A stretch of DNA of 64,000 nt from Motacilla alba alba (GCF_015832195.1 NC_052018.1:36213052-36277051); one strand, 5' to 3'; shown: positions 40,246 through 52,725, numbered from the stretch's first letter. Program-made: numbers and translations. The notes: a model not told the origin generated them from the sequence alone.

Positions 40246-43200
40246 TTACTGTAATGCACAATATTTGAAGAGGAAAAAGAAATAAATACAAGGTAAAATA
40301 CTGGATGATAAAAAGCCCCAACAAACAAACACAAAACAGATGGAGAATGAATCAAGTTCTATCTTTTTGCCTTCCTGTATTTAAAGGAGTTGCTTCTGGC
40401 ACATTGTTTCCTTGTCAGAGGCATTTCATTTTCTTTCTTTCTCTAACCATTTTCTCTCTCACTACAAAAGCAGAAATAGCCACTTGGGACTGCTGATGTC
40501 TTTCTGAGGAAGGATGCTTCTCTCATGCTGTGGAACAGCATCAAGGCTTTGGTCAGTCAAAACATAAAAATCTCATTTTTTTACTTTGAAAACAGATTTC
40601 TTTTTAAATCAAGGCCCAAGCAATTACATGCATTATGGTATATTCCCCAGCATAGCAGTCCTTCTCATTTTCTGCATTTCCTTCCTCCCCCTTTCCAGTA
40701 CAGACTCTCATTTTACCACCTTCTTCACCCATTGCTTTTGTGGAAGCTGAGCATTCACAAGTCCATACCACCTTTAGAGAGAATTATGTGTGAACAGCAC
40801 GTCCAAAAAAAACCAACCAAAAACCCAGGGACAGTAGTTCAGGTTTTTTCAGTGTGTATTCATTTGTCCCATTCATCATTAGTGGGGATTGTGAGACCTC
40901 TGGTGACTTTGAAATTTTGATCAGCACACAGGTCCCGATGACAGGCAAATGCACTTTCAAAGGGAATAATAAGCTGATTTTCAGAAGTCATGGCAGCTTT
41001 GACATACAAACATGTCAGCTAGATAGATATGTAACACAAGACTATGCACCTCGGCTGTTACCTCTGTCTGCCCTGGGGCATCTTCACAGCACGTGGTCCC
41101 CCTCAAACACCAGGGTACAATCCACATGAGATCAACAGGGTTACTGAAACCTTGAGGCACTGTTTCAAAATGCTGTTTGAGCAGGGGTTTCTCTGCTGAG
41201 GTTTGTTTGCTGGGAGTTTTTGTAGAGAAGGAGCGTGGTAAATATAAGAGGGCTGTTTGTAATTGCGTGCATCAGAAAGAGTTTCCCAAAGAGGAAGCTT
41301 CAGCAACACTTCCTAAAGACAGATGCATAATATTACTTCCTCAAAACCTACTTTCAGATGGCAGTAATAATCTAACTGTGATTTTGGTCATGACAATACC
41401 TTTAAATCGGGTGAGATTTTTACACAGGGAAATACTGTTTCTATTTCTTGTGCAAATCACACATTCTGTATATAGACTACAAGTACTTTATCTATCGACA
41501 AACTGCAGCCAGCTTCAAGTGAGTAGCTGTGATTGACCACAGAGCAAGGCTGCACTTGCACCATGAGAAGAGAGCTATTCAGCCTGAATCAGACTGAATC
41601 CAGGATCTTAGAGCTTCTGCCCTAAATTGCCATATACATGCTGGGATAGTTAGCCTGTCAGGACCAGGCAGCTCCTAGGGGAATGTCCTCCAGCACATGA
41701 CTAGTTTTCAGAAGATAAGTAAACCCAGCAGAGATGATCTTGAGTAGCAAGTGGAAGATGCTTTGCATCCCACTTTCATTCTTCTTTGCTTTGCCATGAG
41801 TCAGTCCTTCCCAACCTACTTCAGACTTTTAACATTTTGACTTCTGGAGCTGGTGCCAGCCCCACTGCAGCTCAGAACATGCTGGGGAAAGGAAAAATAA
41901 ATAGAATTAAAATCAGTCAAAAGCCTGAAGCAACCTTAACACAGGTTGTGGAAGAGTAGAGCCTCTCTGATAGCAAGCTTGCAGTCATAATGTTGCCTGG
42001 AGTATCTGAGGGAAGGGGATCTGTCTGAAATGGCTGTCTTACAAGACACGGGGGAAAAGAGATTCCTGTTTACCTCATAAAACTACTGACAGCACATACA
42101 GATTTGTCACAGTTTGTGATATTAATGATAGCAATGGGATGTGGGACTTTCAGATTTTACATCTCAGCTTCATATTGCTGACAGCTCACTGCTCATCGGT
42201 TCCAGTTTGGGGGATCTTCCAATCTATTTTCAATTGCCTAAAGACTGGCATATGGTCTGAGCTTGTCATTTGCCTTCCTTTTAGAGTCAGTGGAGAGGGC
42301 CATGACTAGGTGAGCTGTCCCATTCTGTCCTGCAAGACTGAGCTTGAGTGGGGATGTCAAACTGGGGACAGCAGCACTCACTGATCTACAAGCAAAGGTG
42401 CTTGAAACAGACTGAGAAAATGGCTTTGCTTACACAATTAGGAAATCTGGCTTTGTGCTCAGCTAAAGCACTGCATGTCAGTGAGAGAAGATATGAACCA
42501 TGTCTTCACACTCAGGTTTGCCCAATGCCTTTAGAAATTACAACAGGCTCTCTGATATTTTTGTCTTGGCATATCAGTGCATGAACACCCTTGATTACGC
42601 AGGGTAATCACAGGGACATAAAAAACAATACAAGCCAGGAAGACAGAGACACTTGCAAACACCTCTTCAGACAGAATAGAAAAGTCAGCATACTGAGCTC
42701 TGCCTGACTTTTAAAACCCTCATTTCCTCACTCCTGACAGGTGTGAACAGGACACCATTCTGTTTGGGGACTCTTTTCTAAAGGAAACACATACAGAAAA
42801 TGAACCTTGATTTAAAGTTAGAGAATGACATGAGTCCAAACCATCTGGCTTGTGATACAGCTTCAGCCTCCCTCTTTACAAAACTCAGGTTCAGCCTTTT
42901 TGTGTTGCTTTGAGGACTACCCTGTGCTCCTCTTCAGGCTATGTGGTCCTTGTGTTCATACAGCCCCTGGGGAAAAAAAAAAATTAAACGAAAGCAACAC
43001 AGCCCAAAATTCTTCCAGGAGTTAAAGGGAATATGTTGGTGACTCGTTACGCCACAGAATGCCCATTACTTTTGTTGACTTCAAGGCTGTAGTCACTCAC
43101 AGAGAACGGGGCAATAATATTTACATTGGGATTTCAAGGAAGACTGCTCCTATAAATTAGTAAAAAGCATGAGTCATCCCAGCACAGCGTTGGATCCAAG

Positions 43201-43380
43201 AGATGCAGTTATCAGCCCAGCATAACACTCTAGCATCTGTCCAAAACACTGCACACCCTCATTAGCACGCTATTCCTGGGAGCTAAGCAGGCTGAAGGTT
43301 GCAAAGAGGTGCTATTGTTATACCAGGAGTAATTCTTATGTTTTATTGATACCCAATAAACTGTGTGTTAGCCTGAAAGC

Positions 43381-43397
43381 AGAGAGAGAGAGAGAGG
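43381..43397. repeat. (AG)n microsatellite
   Basis: A run of AG dinucleotides ending in GGGAG. Confidence 0.9.
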
Positions 43398-43641
43398 GAG
43401 CAGAGGGCTGGAGTAGTCTGTTATATAACACTCAAACACAGGGAGTGGAACTGGACAAATCCTTTTCAATTACTTTTTTTCAATAAATGTCAGGTTTGGG
43501 GAGGAGGACCATCTGAGCAATTTAATAATTAATAAGAATACATTCATCCTGCTGTACAGCTGGACGCATCACCTGTGAATAAATCCCCCAGATAATATAT
43601 TTGTGGATCTTCATAATATTTTTTCATTCTGCTTTTTTCAC

Positions 43642-43643
<2 letters not shown>

Positions 43644-43679
<36 letters not shown>
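43644..43679. repeat. (TTG)12 microsatellite
   Basis: Twelve perfect TTG units, reading (CAA)12 on the minus strand. The plus-strand open frame through it would encode poly-cysteine, an artefact of the repeat and not a protein. Uninterrupted trinucleotide runs of this length are usually polymorphic. Confidence 0.97.
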
Positions 43680-43680
<1 letters not shown>

Positions 43681-43924
43681 GTCAGTCTAGTCCCAGTTGT
43701 CCTAGGATTTTCCTGGAAATCAACTAGCATGATAACCACTTGGGGGAAAGGAAACAATTCAAGAATTCTGCCTGTGTGGACCTCCTGGCTGTTCAGGGGC
43801 AAAAGTGATGTTTGCAATGATTAGGGCTCATGGCAATGCAGGCAACCTGGCTGGTGAGCTGCACAGATTAGGTGATGTGACAGGACTCTGGAAAAGACAG
43901 ACAAATATGGGTGCTGTGCACAAG

Positions 43925-44195
43925 CTGGGAATTACTGTGGGTGTCAATTAACCTTGCAGATCACAGGGTTTATTAGGCTGAGTTATTTATCCCGAAGATA
44001 AAACACTGAAAGAAAGTAAGGCATCATTAAACAGCACAGCCTTGCACAGAGTTTAGGCAGTGAACCAAGTTTCCGAACAATTTAATTTATTAGGGACCTA
44101 AATTGTACTAGATTATCAAATCAAGCGGAATAGAGGGAGGCAATGCATTTTACGTTCAGTGTTCAGAATATAATAAGTGTGTTATTCCATTCATG
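43925..44195. promoter_or_regulatory. Possible conserved non-coding element (speculative)
   Basis: This segment is free of recognisable repeats and is dense in short AT-rich cores: CAATTAA, TTATTTAT, GATAAAAC, TTTAATTTATTAG and GATTATCAAATCAAG. It has a few CpGs. That composition is common in developmental enhancers, with homeodomain- and GATA-type cores. The evidence is compositional only, and no alignment was possible. Confidence 0.18.
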
Positions 44196-45794
44196 CCATG
44201 TCTCAGCCTGAGTTATGAAGAGAAAGGGATCTTTCCTCTGTAGGGTAATTTTCCATTTTATATCCATTTTTTAAAACTGTCAAACTGTTGTCATGAAGGA
44301 AAAACATTTCTAGTTTATCACTGAAGCTTGAAACCTGTTAAATGTTAATGTAAAATGGAGCACTACATATAGTCCCAATACAATGGGAAGAAGCTTAACT
44401 GTTTGAAGTCTGTCTTTGTGAAGATTATACCCTGGCAGAAAAAGACAATAGGAGAGTTTTGCCTTGGGAAAAGAGAGATTGACAGGTCTGCATGTTTTCC
44501 TGCAATCAATATTGTAGACAGAGCTCTTCTTACACGGTGGGGTTCAATTAAAGAAAAAAACACGAGAATTTGGGGGAATTCCCTAAAGAGTTCAAATCCT
44601 TTCTGAGAGGAGGGAATGTTTTTTTCAAGATGAGCTTGCATGAAAAATTAATGCAGTGGATGGATACATTCATACAAAAAGAAATTTGATAAATAAATAA
44701 TTGTTTTAATACTGAGTCACATAGCAGTTGCCCATCCATACTGACCACTTTAGTTGCAAAACTAGTCCTTAGTGTAAACATGTGTAAAATTAAATCATCC
44801 AGAAAAACAAAATAAGGCAAAAGGTCATACATGTTAACTGAAGCAAGTAGTTCATACTAAAGTCTCTCACAACATCCAAGAAATAAGAAACTGCCACATG
44901 CAGACAAGAAACCAGAGCAGGGATGAACACAAAGAGACAGACAAAACACAGCATGAAAACGGGTGATAAGCAGAGATTTGCAGCCATCAGGAAGGAGAGA
45001 AGAGGAGGCAGCTGCAAAGACAGGAGGCCGGAAAAGATAGACGAATTGAGCTGGAAATATATACAGTTATGATAGCGGCTATGAAAGCGATGACATGAAG
45101 CTGCAATTAGCTAGCTGTACTCGACTGCTATTCAGCCATACTTGCAGCCCTCTCCTCATTTTCCCCTGTATTGACTGCATGAGAGTCAGTTATCTTTGTT
45201 GGAAAAGAGTTATGTATAGAGCACCTGGGATGGGCAAATAAAGTGCCAGCCTGGTCTAAGGTCTCTGCATCTCCAGGCCATGGAGAAATTCAAGAGGACA
45301 GGAGCTCAGGGAGAGCTCATCAACAAGCACAGCCTGCATTTCCACTGCACTCCTTCCCCATCAGGAAAGCAAAATCAGAGATGGAAAACTGCTTTTTTTT
45401 CCTAGTAATTTCTGTGTCTTTGGCACCTGTCCTCTCCCTCACCTTTTCTCCATCTTTGCATGGTTGTTTTCTGTGTTGTCTCACATAATTTTATTTCCTC
45501 AGCCAGTTCTTCCCTGAGATATCTACAGCTCAGTGAACAGTCCTGTAAACCTTTTTCCTTTCCTGTTCTGCACCTTTCTCCACCTGCCTTCTCCCCTACC
45601 AACACCCTTTGCTACAAGAAGCCTTCTTTGTGTTTCTTTCACAATCTCTCTCTGCACAGTCATATTCTTTGGCTATGTGATTCTGTCTGCACCAAGGGAA
45701 GCCCTCGGATGTAAGATTGAAATGGCCTTTTCTTCAGTTGCGGGGTAAGCTGCTCCAGTGCTGGCATGATCCTGACAAATTAGATTAAATATTC

Positions 45795-46445
45795 TGTGAG
45801 AAGCTAGGAAAAGTCTCACAATCACTGGCCCTTGATCTCACAGGGGACTTCAACTTATCAGATGTATGCTGAAAATATGAAACAGCACAAAGGAAGCAGT
45901 CTAAAAGGTTCCTGGCACAACTGGTGAGTGAGGCAACTAGGGAAGGCAATCATGAAATGACAGAGACTGTTGGGGAAATAAGGAGGATCAGCAGAACTGC
46001 TAGCTTGGACTTCCAGGGGACAGACATTGGCCTGTTTAGGAGCCTGGTTGAGAGTCCCTTGAGAGGCAATACAAAGGGACAAAGGAGTCCAGGAGAGCAG
46101 GACATTCTTCAAGAAGGAAATCTTAGAGGTGCAGAAGCAGACCACTTCCCTGGGCCAAAAGACAAGCTTGTGGGGAAGACCAGCCTGGCTGAACAGAGAG
46201 CTTTGGTTGACATGAAAGAAGAAAATTACCTTTGGAAGAAGGAGGAACAACTTAGGAGGACTAGAAGGATGTTGCATGAGGTTGTGCAGGGACAAAAAAA
46301 AAAAAAAAAAAAAAAAAAAAGGGGGCCAAAACCCAATTAGAATTTAGGGCTATGGTTTACTGAAAGACTTGAGGGTGCTGGGTTAATGGTTGGGCTCAAT
46401 GACCTTAAAGGTCTTTTCCAGCCTAAATAATTCCATGATTTATCA
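45795..46445 (+). mobile_element. CR1 LINE with endonuclease region fused to its 3' end by internal deletion
   Basis: The plus strand begins with AAGTCTCACAATCACTGG and GGGGACTTCAACTTATCAGA, the 'GDFNLPD' motif of the apurinic-type endonuclease domain of CR1 ORF2. Further recognisable blocks follow in frame at 45924-46290: EIRRISRTASLDFQG, GLFRSLVES and the NREL-like LAEQRALV. A deletion has removed the segment between 'REG' and 'NHEM' (near 45944). A 27-bp A run (46294-46320) lies within the normal GGAGAAAAT..AGAAGGGCCAAA segment. Just beyond, at about 46345, the sequence jumps to the CR1 3' end (GGTTAATGGTTGGGCTCAAT, GACCTTAAAGGTCTTTTCC, AATTCCATGATTT). The whole reverse-transcriptase region is missing, so the copy cannot encode a mobile element. 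Confidence 0.87.
46294..46320 (+). repeat. 27-bp poly-A run inside a CR1 copy
   Basis: Uninterrupted A27 in the CR1 endonuclease-downstream segment, where the family normally has only a short A-rich stretch. This points to expansion by slippage and not to a retroposon tail, because CR1 sequence (GGGCCAAAACCCAATTAGAA) continues right after it. Confidence 0.9.
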
Positions 46446-47039
46446 TCTTTTCCCTTCTCTGAAGGTGACTCCCAAGGACTTACTCTGAGCATTTGTCTTG
46501 AGCTGCTCCCAGAGACAATGAGCTTGGCTTCCTAAGCAGACCAAAAAAATGAGATGAAAAGTCATACCTCCCATCCTTCCTCGTGTAACAGTAATTACCT
46601 TAGGAAAAAAAAAATTTTCCTATTTTTTTTTTTTTTAAAGAAGACAGAATTAACTCTCCTTCAGCCTATGGTACTAAAATAGCCCATGCTCTGCTTTGAC
46701 TCATGACTGGGTTAGCCACCTTCAAGTTAGAGAAGAGCACTATGTAGTAAAAAATACTAATTTTTAAAGAGTTAACTAAAATCTAGAGGCTGGTGGTTGT
46801 TTTTAGTTACAGGACACATCCAAACTTCATTGCTTAGTCCCAAACTGTGTCCCTTCCTACATTACATGTTTCACCACAAAAGAGCCCCTCCGTGAAGGAG
46901 GCTGGTGAACAGACCTACATGGCCATTGCAATGGCGAAGACAGGTTTTGGCAAATAGTGCTTGGGCAGACAGCTAGATTTATGTAAAATAACCTGAATCT
47001 CTGATTTATAAATCTTTAAAATTCATCCTTGCAGTAAAA
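46446..47039. other. Unique DNA with A/T runs, no gene seen
   Basis: It contains a poly-A run and a poly-T run close together (about 46603-46636). No gene or repeat family recognised. Confidence 0.55.
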
Positions 47040-47220
47040 AGAGAAAACTCATGTGCCTGTGCATTTTTAAGGTCTTGTCCAAAAGACCCTACTACAGAAA
47101 ATCATTTAATCTACCTTAGAGGGATGAAGGGCTGAGTCAACCCTGCTAGGAGTTGAACCTATCACTCCAGGGAGCCTAATTATTGCAAATGTGGCTTTAA
47201 ACCACTAAACCCTTCCCTCC
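47040..47220 (-). mobile_element. Relic of an ancient tRNA-derived SINE (MIR/CORE- or AmnSINE-like)
   Basis: On the minus strand the 5' part has a polymerase III A box (TAGTGGTTTAAAGCC, plus 47193-47207) and, about 35 nt further, a B box (GGTTCAACTCC, plus 47149-47159) that fits the GWTCRANNC consensus. Downstream come TTGACTCAGCCCTTCATCCC and TCTAAGGTAGATTAAATG, then GGGTCTTTTGGACAAGACC followed by TTAAAAATGC and CAGGCAC. These resemble, in order, the middle and tail of old amniote SINEs: the 'gactcagcctttcatcctt..gaggt.g.taaaatga' block and the 'gtcctttggatgagac.ttaaa' block. A functional tRNA is ruled out because no cloverleaf acceptor stem or anticodon arm is preserved. The subfamily is uncertain. 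Preservation of both promoter boxes in such an old family is notable. Confidence 0.65.
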
Positions 47221-50200
47221 TGCTCTAATCACTTCTCAAAGAGTCCGTTTTGTTCCCCGAAGTTTACACAGCACCTGTGATAAAGGCAAAGTATTTAACA
47301 AAGTCTCTTTAAGCTGAATATATCATTATTCATATTACAGCAGGTTTAAAAGAGCTGGGCAAGGATGAGAACATTGTGCTGCAACAAAGATCACAGTAGC
47401 AGCATCACGAATTGCTTCTCAGCTCCACTCTCACTTTTGCTTCTGCTACACAATAGAAAAATAGAGTGAGAGGAGAGCTGAGACAAACTGTGTGTGTTCC
47501 CTCCATGCTGCCCCCCTAACCATGGGTTTACTTGAAAGAAGTTTCATGTAATGTGCCTTGGCCACAGGCTGGTGCATGGCTGGAGGGTGACAGCTGAGTG
47601 AGCCTTGTTCCCCTCTGTACCTACACCAGGAGCCATGCACATGGGAATGCTCCTGTCAGGGGCATGACAGGGGCTCCAGGGCTGCAGGAGCATGGGAGGC
47701 TCGGTGTGTGGGCATTGGGAGGGCATTGGTGCTGCAGGGTAGCAGGCGATAAAATATCTGTAACAGGAAATGCTAATGACAGGTCCTTGAGGTTTTTTGC
47801 TTATCTCAGCATGTTGGAAGTATTTCTGCACAGTTTAGAAGGCAGAAGTGGAAGCTGATGAGAATCTCTTGACAAGGCTCCTGGTTGGAGGTGGAAGGAA
47901 AAGTAGGGCTAAAGAATAAAAGGAAGACTTTTTTTTTTAAACTCTGAGCTTAAAAAAAAACATATCCCATGTTCCTCCTCAGAGATAACATTGCAGCTAA
48001 TAATTTTGCCTTTTAGTCCCTGGGAGAAAAGGGAATTTTTGTCCCCCCCTTCCTCCTTCCATTACCTGGAGGGGATGCATTTTTTTCTACTGACATGCAG
48101 AGAGACTAAATCTAAAATGCTAATGGACTGGCAGTGTTTGCAGTGGGGTGAACAGTTTTCTGCTGGAAGGCTGGTTGGCAGGATACCGTCCTGCAGTCAT
48201 TGAATCATTGCACTGAATCACAGCCATGTTGGCAGGATCCCATTCTGAGGAAGTTCACAGTACTGTCAAACACCTGCTGTTGCCATTGAATGGTATTATG
48301 CAAGATCTGAAATTCTATTTATCGAAATCCCTATTTGATTTTTCCCCCCCTCCTTTTCAGTCACTAGTCTCAAATGACTGCAGCAAAACCTATTCCCAAG
48401 AGCATTTTAATTCAGCCTGATGCCAGGATACCAGTTCTCACAGGGTGAAAATCTGCTCTTCTTTGTGCTGATGCAGAGATTCCAAGGTAGCACAGGATAC
48501 AAAGGCACGCAATCATTGCTACAGCATGCACTCTGCAGAGTTACTCAGGTAAGATCAAACAAACTGACTCACAGAAGCCAGCCACCTCTTATTTCCCTTG
48601 AAAGCCCTAGTTGTACGGCCTGGTGGGAGAGTCCACGGCTATAAATAGGTTTTATCTCCTAGTCTTCTTAAAGATAGTGGTGGTTTCAAGTTTGAGTCAC
48701 CATTATGAGAAGCTTGGCTTACACACAACTAGAAAGTGAACAATGCCAGTTTACGAGAGCTAGAGAGCAAGTATGCTCTTCTTTCTCTTAGCTCATAAGA
48801 TATAGTAATTTAAAGTGGTATTTCACTGGCATGACCCAGACCTTCTGTCCTGCTATACATCCCATTTTACCTTGATGTTTTGGGGCCCTTCCTCAAAAGC
48901 AGTAGCTCCACTCTGTCTCTGACTTTACTTCCAGCCCAGCTGGAATCAAGCATCTCTGGCACATACATCCCTGCCCCAGGGCAGCCCCAGCCATCCCAAT
49001 TTTCCATACAGCCACCTGCATCATGACCAAATCTTCTCCTTCTTTTTATTTCTATGGATCTGCCATTCTCTTTCCTGCAATCCTCTAATTTTGTCTGTTC
49101 TGCAAACACCACTCCCTGACTGACTTTCCTCAACCACTGAATCTGCTCTCTGCATAAAAAAGGTCTCATCCAAACTAAAATATCTACTTGGTTAGCAATT
49201 CATGAGGAGATGTCAGCAAGTTATGCCAGGCTGCAACAGAGCTCTTCCTGTCAAAGCCCGGTCTTTCCTGCTGGTTCTTTCTTAAGCCATTGGATAACAC
49301 TGTTACCTTGCATCGAACTCTGTCTGTGATCATTGAGTCTGTGTGTGAGCTTCTCTTTAGCTTCTCACACTCATCCTCTAGCTTAAATTTCACCTTTTTT
49401 TTAAGTAAAAATAAAATCTAACTTTCTTATCCAGTTACACAATAAAAGCCTCAACCAGGAGCTCATTAACTGGGGTCTCAGTTCTTGCTGCATCCTTTAC
49501 TTCAGCACTAACACAATCTTGCCTTGCCAGTATTCCTCTGAGCACCACTGCAAAAATCATTTTTGTAGCTTTCTGTTTGCTCATGTCACCTCTCATTGTG
49601 AATCCCTCCACTGGCTGCCTTTTCTCTGTTGTGTAAAGATATTGCTTGTCCCTGTGCTGTCATTTTCTTTTTAACACTTAGAAGATGATTTCTGTCTCCC
49701 ATTTGCCCATGGCTCTCATCTCTGCTGCCCCCTTTGAATCTCAGACAAGCCCATTTTCTTTCATACCATATTCTCCTCCATGATAATACCTGGAGTTTCA
49801 AACGGCATGTCCCCAAACAGGTGTAAAAAAATGCCTTATTTTTGTCCTTGAAATCCTTCCTCTACACTTGCCTTGCATGGGAGAGTTACAAAAGCCTTCA
49901 TATAGTTAGGCTGGCAACAAGTTCTTCACAATGACCAAGAATCCCCCTCCAGCTTCCTTCCACAAGAAGCCACCATCTCTTCAGCAGATTGTGACACAAT
50001 AAGATTTAACAACAAAAGAAGAATTCAAGTGAGTTTCTTTAGAAGAAACCAAACCAACAATCAAACAAAAAAAAAAAAGCTCTATGAAAAACTGCAAACC
50101 ACACACAGTTTTACACATGCATTTTAGAACAGAGCCCCAAAATTAGTATATATTTGTAGGAGGGATGTGACGGAACCTGAAACTGGGGTAACAGAGATTA

Positions 50201-51808
50201 GTTGCTGGGATAGCAGTAATGCAGAACTGTGTCCAAAGCCACTTTCTCCCCCTAGTCATGTGTAGAGCCTGTGGCAGTGCAAGGGCCTGGAACCCTCTCA
50301 CAGATCCCCAGTTAGTGCCAAGCACTCAGGCATTAATCATCTGCACACTTGCTGTCTTCAAGCTGATACAAGCTATTCACTTCTAAACTAAGAGCTTGGA
50401 AACAATGGCTTTTAAAACCAGGAAGCAAGATAGTAATTAATATGACCTGTCTATCTCCCATATTATTAAAATGCATTATAAATGTTTTGTTGCTGAAGAT
50501 TAATTATGTAAATCTTCACAGGAGTCTCACACAACTGAAGGAAATATTAATTTGTTCATCAACTCTGATTTTTAGCTCTCAGCTGCTTTTTAAAGGTTGT
50601 TGTTCTAGTCTGCTACCAACATCACACAATTACCATTAGCAGTAGCCCCAGTGCTTTGTGCTGCAATAGCTCTATGTGCATGTGGTTGACTAGAGCTTGT
50701 CACAGAGATTCACACAAACACTGTCACACAAACCGATGGAAATGGGAGATCAGGAGCTGCAGCTGTGGCTGTGGTCACATCCACTGTAACCTGCTCCTAA
50801 TTCCATGACCAAGAGTTGCCAGGTGGTTCATGGAAAAATATTGCTTCCAAAAAAAAAAAGAAAATTATTTTTTCTGACCATTGGAACATTAAAATTTTTT
50901 TATTACTTCTTCACTGTGTAACACAGATGCCATTCTGAAAAGCAACTTTTAAGGTTTGCATGGATTCCTTGGAGCTTTTTATGTGCTACTAGCTAGGAAA
51001 ATCAGCTGAGAAGTATTATTTCTGCTGAAATTTTCATGAAGTTCAATGAAAATACTTTCAGCATGTCCAAAACTCATAGGGTCAATAGAAAAATATGTTT
51101 TAGCAAGATGGTATTTTGTCAATAGCAAGGTGCTAACATGAACCTGTGTGGGACTTTGTGGGAATGTGATCATGTGTTCAAGCTCCAGTTTCAGTTTTTG
51201 CTATCAGCATCTCCACTGCCCAAAGTCACAGGATTTTGCAACCCAAGAACTCTCCTGGACAGAAAGGAAGCTGTGGTGCAGGTGGAACACCTCATTACAA
51301 AAGCACAGTAAGAAATGAATTTTAAACAGGGAGCAACTCTGCATTTTAAGTTGCAAGGAAGATGAGCATCCTTGGCCACACAGTTTCAGATTCAGGATTT
51401 CTCTTTTGTACTCCAGGCCTCACAGCCATTTAACAGTTTATCTTTGCTGCAGAATGGAGATTTTCTTTAAAAAAATGAATCACTTTTACTAGAGCTAACC
51501 ATGGGAAAATTATATGGCAAAAATGTGTGTTGTTGATCCGACATATCTCAGTGCATTGTTGACCCTGAAACATAAAGGCAGAAATAAAAGATATCATTGA
51601 TTTTCAGTCCTTCCCTAATGATCATGTTAGCAGAAAAACTCAGCTACCTTGTTTGTTTTATACAATCTCCAAGCATCTCTGTGCCTCCTCAGGAGCCAAA
51701 CTCAGCACTTATTAACACCCTGTTCCTCTGGGCTCCTTGTGGAACACTTGGTTGCTGCTGCTAGTGGCTTTCATGCATAACTGCACAAAATTAAAAAACA
51801 AGCGTGTT

Positions 51809-51823
51809 AAAAAAAAAAAAAAA
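51809..51823. repeat. Poly-A tract (15 A)
   Basis: A simple homopolymer. No retroposon body recognised next to it. Confidence 0.9.
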
Positions 51824-51947
51824 GCATGCAAAATTAACATGTGAACAAACAACAGGGGCCACACAACTGATTATATTTTCACTGTCATGTTGTATTAATT
51901 AAAGGTTCCCATCCCATAATTAAAATGAAGAAGCCAGAGAAACTCCA

Positions 51948-51966
51948 CCCTGGGTAGCACCCAGGG
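51948..51966. repeat. Inverted repeat, 7-bp GC-rich arms, 5-nt loop
   Basis: CCCTGGG and CCCAGGG flank the loop TAGCA. It can form a small stable hairpin. There is no T run after it and no reason to call it a terminator in this genome. Confidence 0.85.
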
Positions 51967-52584
51967 CTTTGAGTGAAGAGATCATTCTGATCAATGGCAT
52001 TCAGAGCTTGGATCCCAGTTTTCATGAAGTATAGGCTTGTGACCGAAGGTTTTGTTCTGGCCCCATCTTTAATTAGAACCTGCTTTGGCTTTCCCTAACA
52101 GCTGCAATACTTGGCATGGACTTCCTGCATATTTAGATGACAACTAATGAGGATTTTTATTAAACTTGAGCCTCGGCTGGGTGGGAACGGGAGCAGCTTT
52201 TTAGCATCAGATGGAAAAGACTTTTGCCTCTGGAATATTTCTCAGCACGGAGCAAAGAACTGGGGGAGGAGATGGCGGTAGGAATGCTGTCAGTGCTGCC
52301 ACTAATGGGGCCTGCCTGGGGCACACTGTTTGGTATCCCTTGGAAGGTGACCTTGACTGCTAACATTTACATTTTAGCAGCCATTTGGCATATTTGATTG
52401 TGTCTACAGCAGAAAATGGCACAATTCTCTGAGAGACGTTGCTCAGATCAATGTCTTCAACGCCACTGTCACCCCGTCCTGCCATTCTCTGATGTTTGCC
52501 AGTCAGTCCGAAAGCACAGGCTACAAGAGCACCAGGCACTGCCCCTTCTCATTAATGTGGGGAATCGATTCCATCAGGCACCGT

Positions 52585-52725
52585 ACATACAGGCTGACTC
52601 AAGGTACAATCTGCAAATTAGAGGCCATCTCAAAACAATTAAGTATGTGAAATGGGTAAGAAAAGCATTTGTTGTCCTACGAACCAAACAGCTGGCCATT
52701 ATTATTTGCCTTTGGTGTGATTTAT
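52585..52725. promoter_or_regulatory. Possible conserved non-coding element (speculative)
   Basis: Repeat-free sequence with CTGACTCA (AP-1/MAF-like core), AATTAGAGG, CAATTAAG and TTATCAGG (GATA-like on the minus strand). Composition only; no alignment was possible. Confidence 0.15.

Larger units (their letters stand above)
40246..45794. other. Unique non-coding DNA, no gene seen
   Basis: No gene is recognised. It holds a (TTG)12 microsatellite, a short (AG)n run and two segments (about 43020-43200 and 43925-44195) that I would test for sequence conservation. Open frames such as 40525-40920 and 41177-41536 (plus strand) have no recognisable domain. Confidence 0.5.

Noticed and set aside
43603..43824. 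A cysteine-rich peptide.
   Set aside because: The cysteines come only from the (TTG)n microsatellite read in one frame.
47100..47215. A tRNA gene or a mitochondrial insertion, suggested by the B-box-like GGTTCAACTCC on the minus strand.
   Set aside because: No acceptor stem, anticodon arm or cloverleaf can be drawn, and the downstream blocks fit an old SINE better than any mitochondrial gene.
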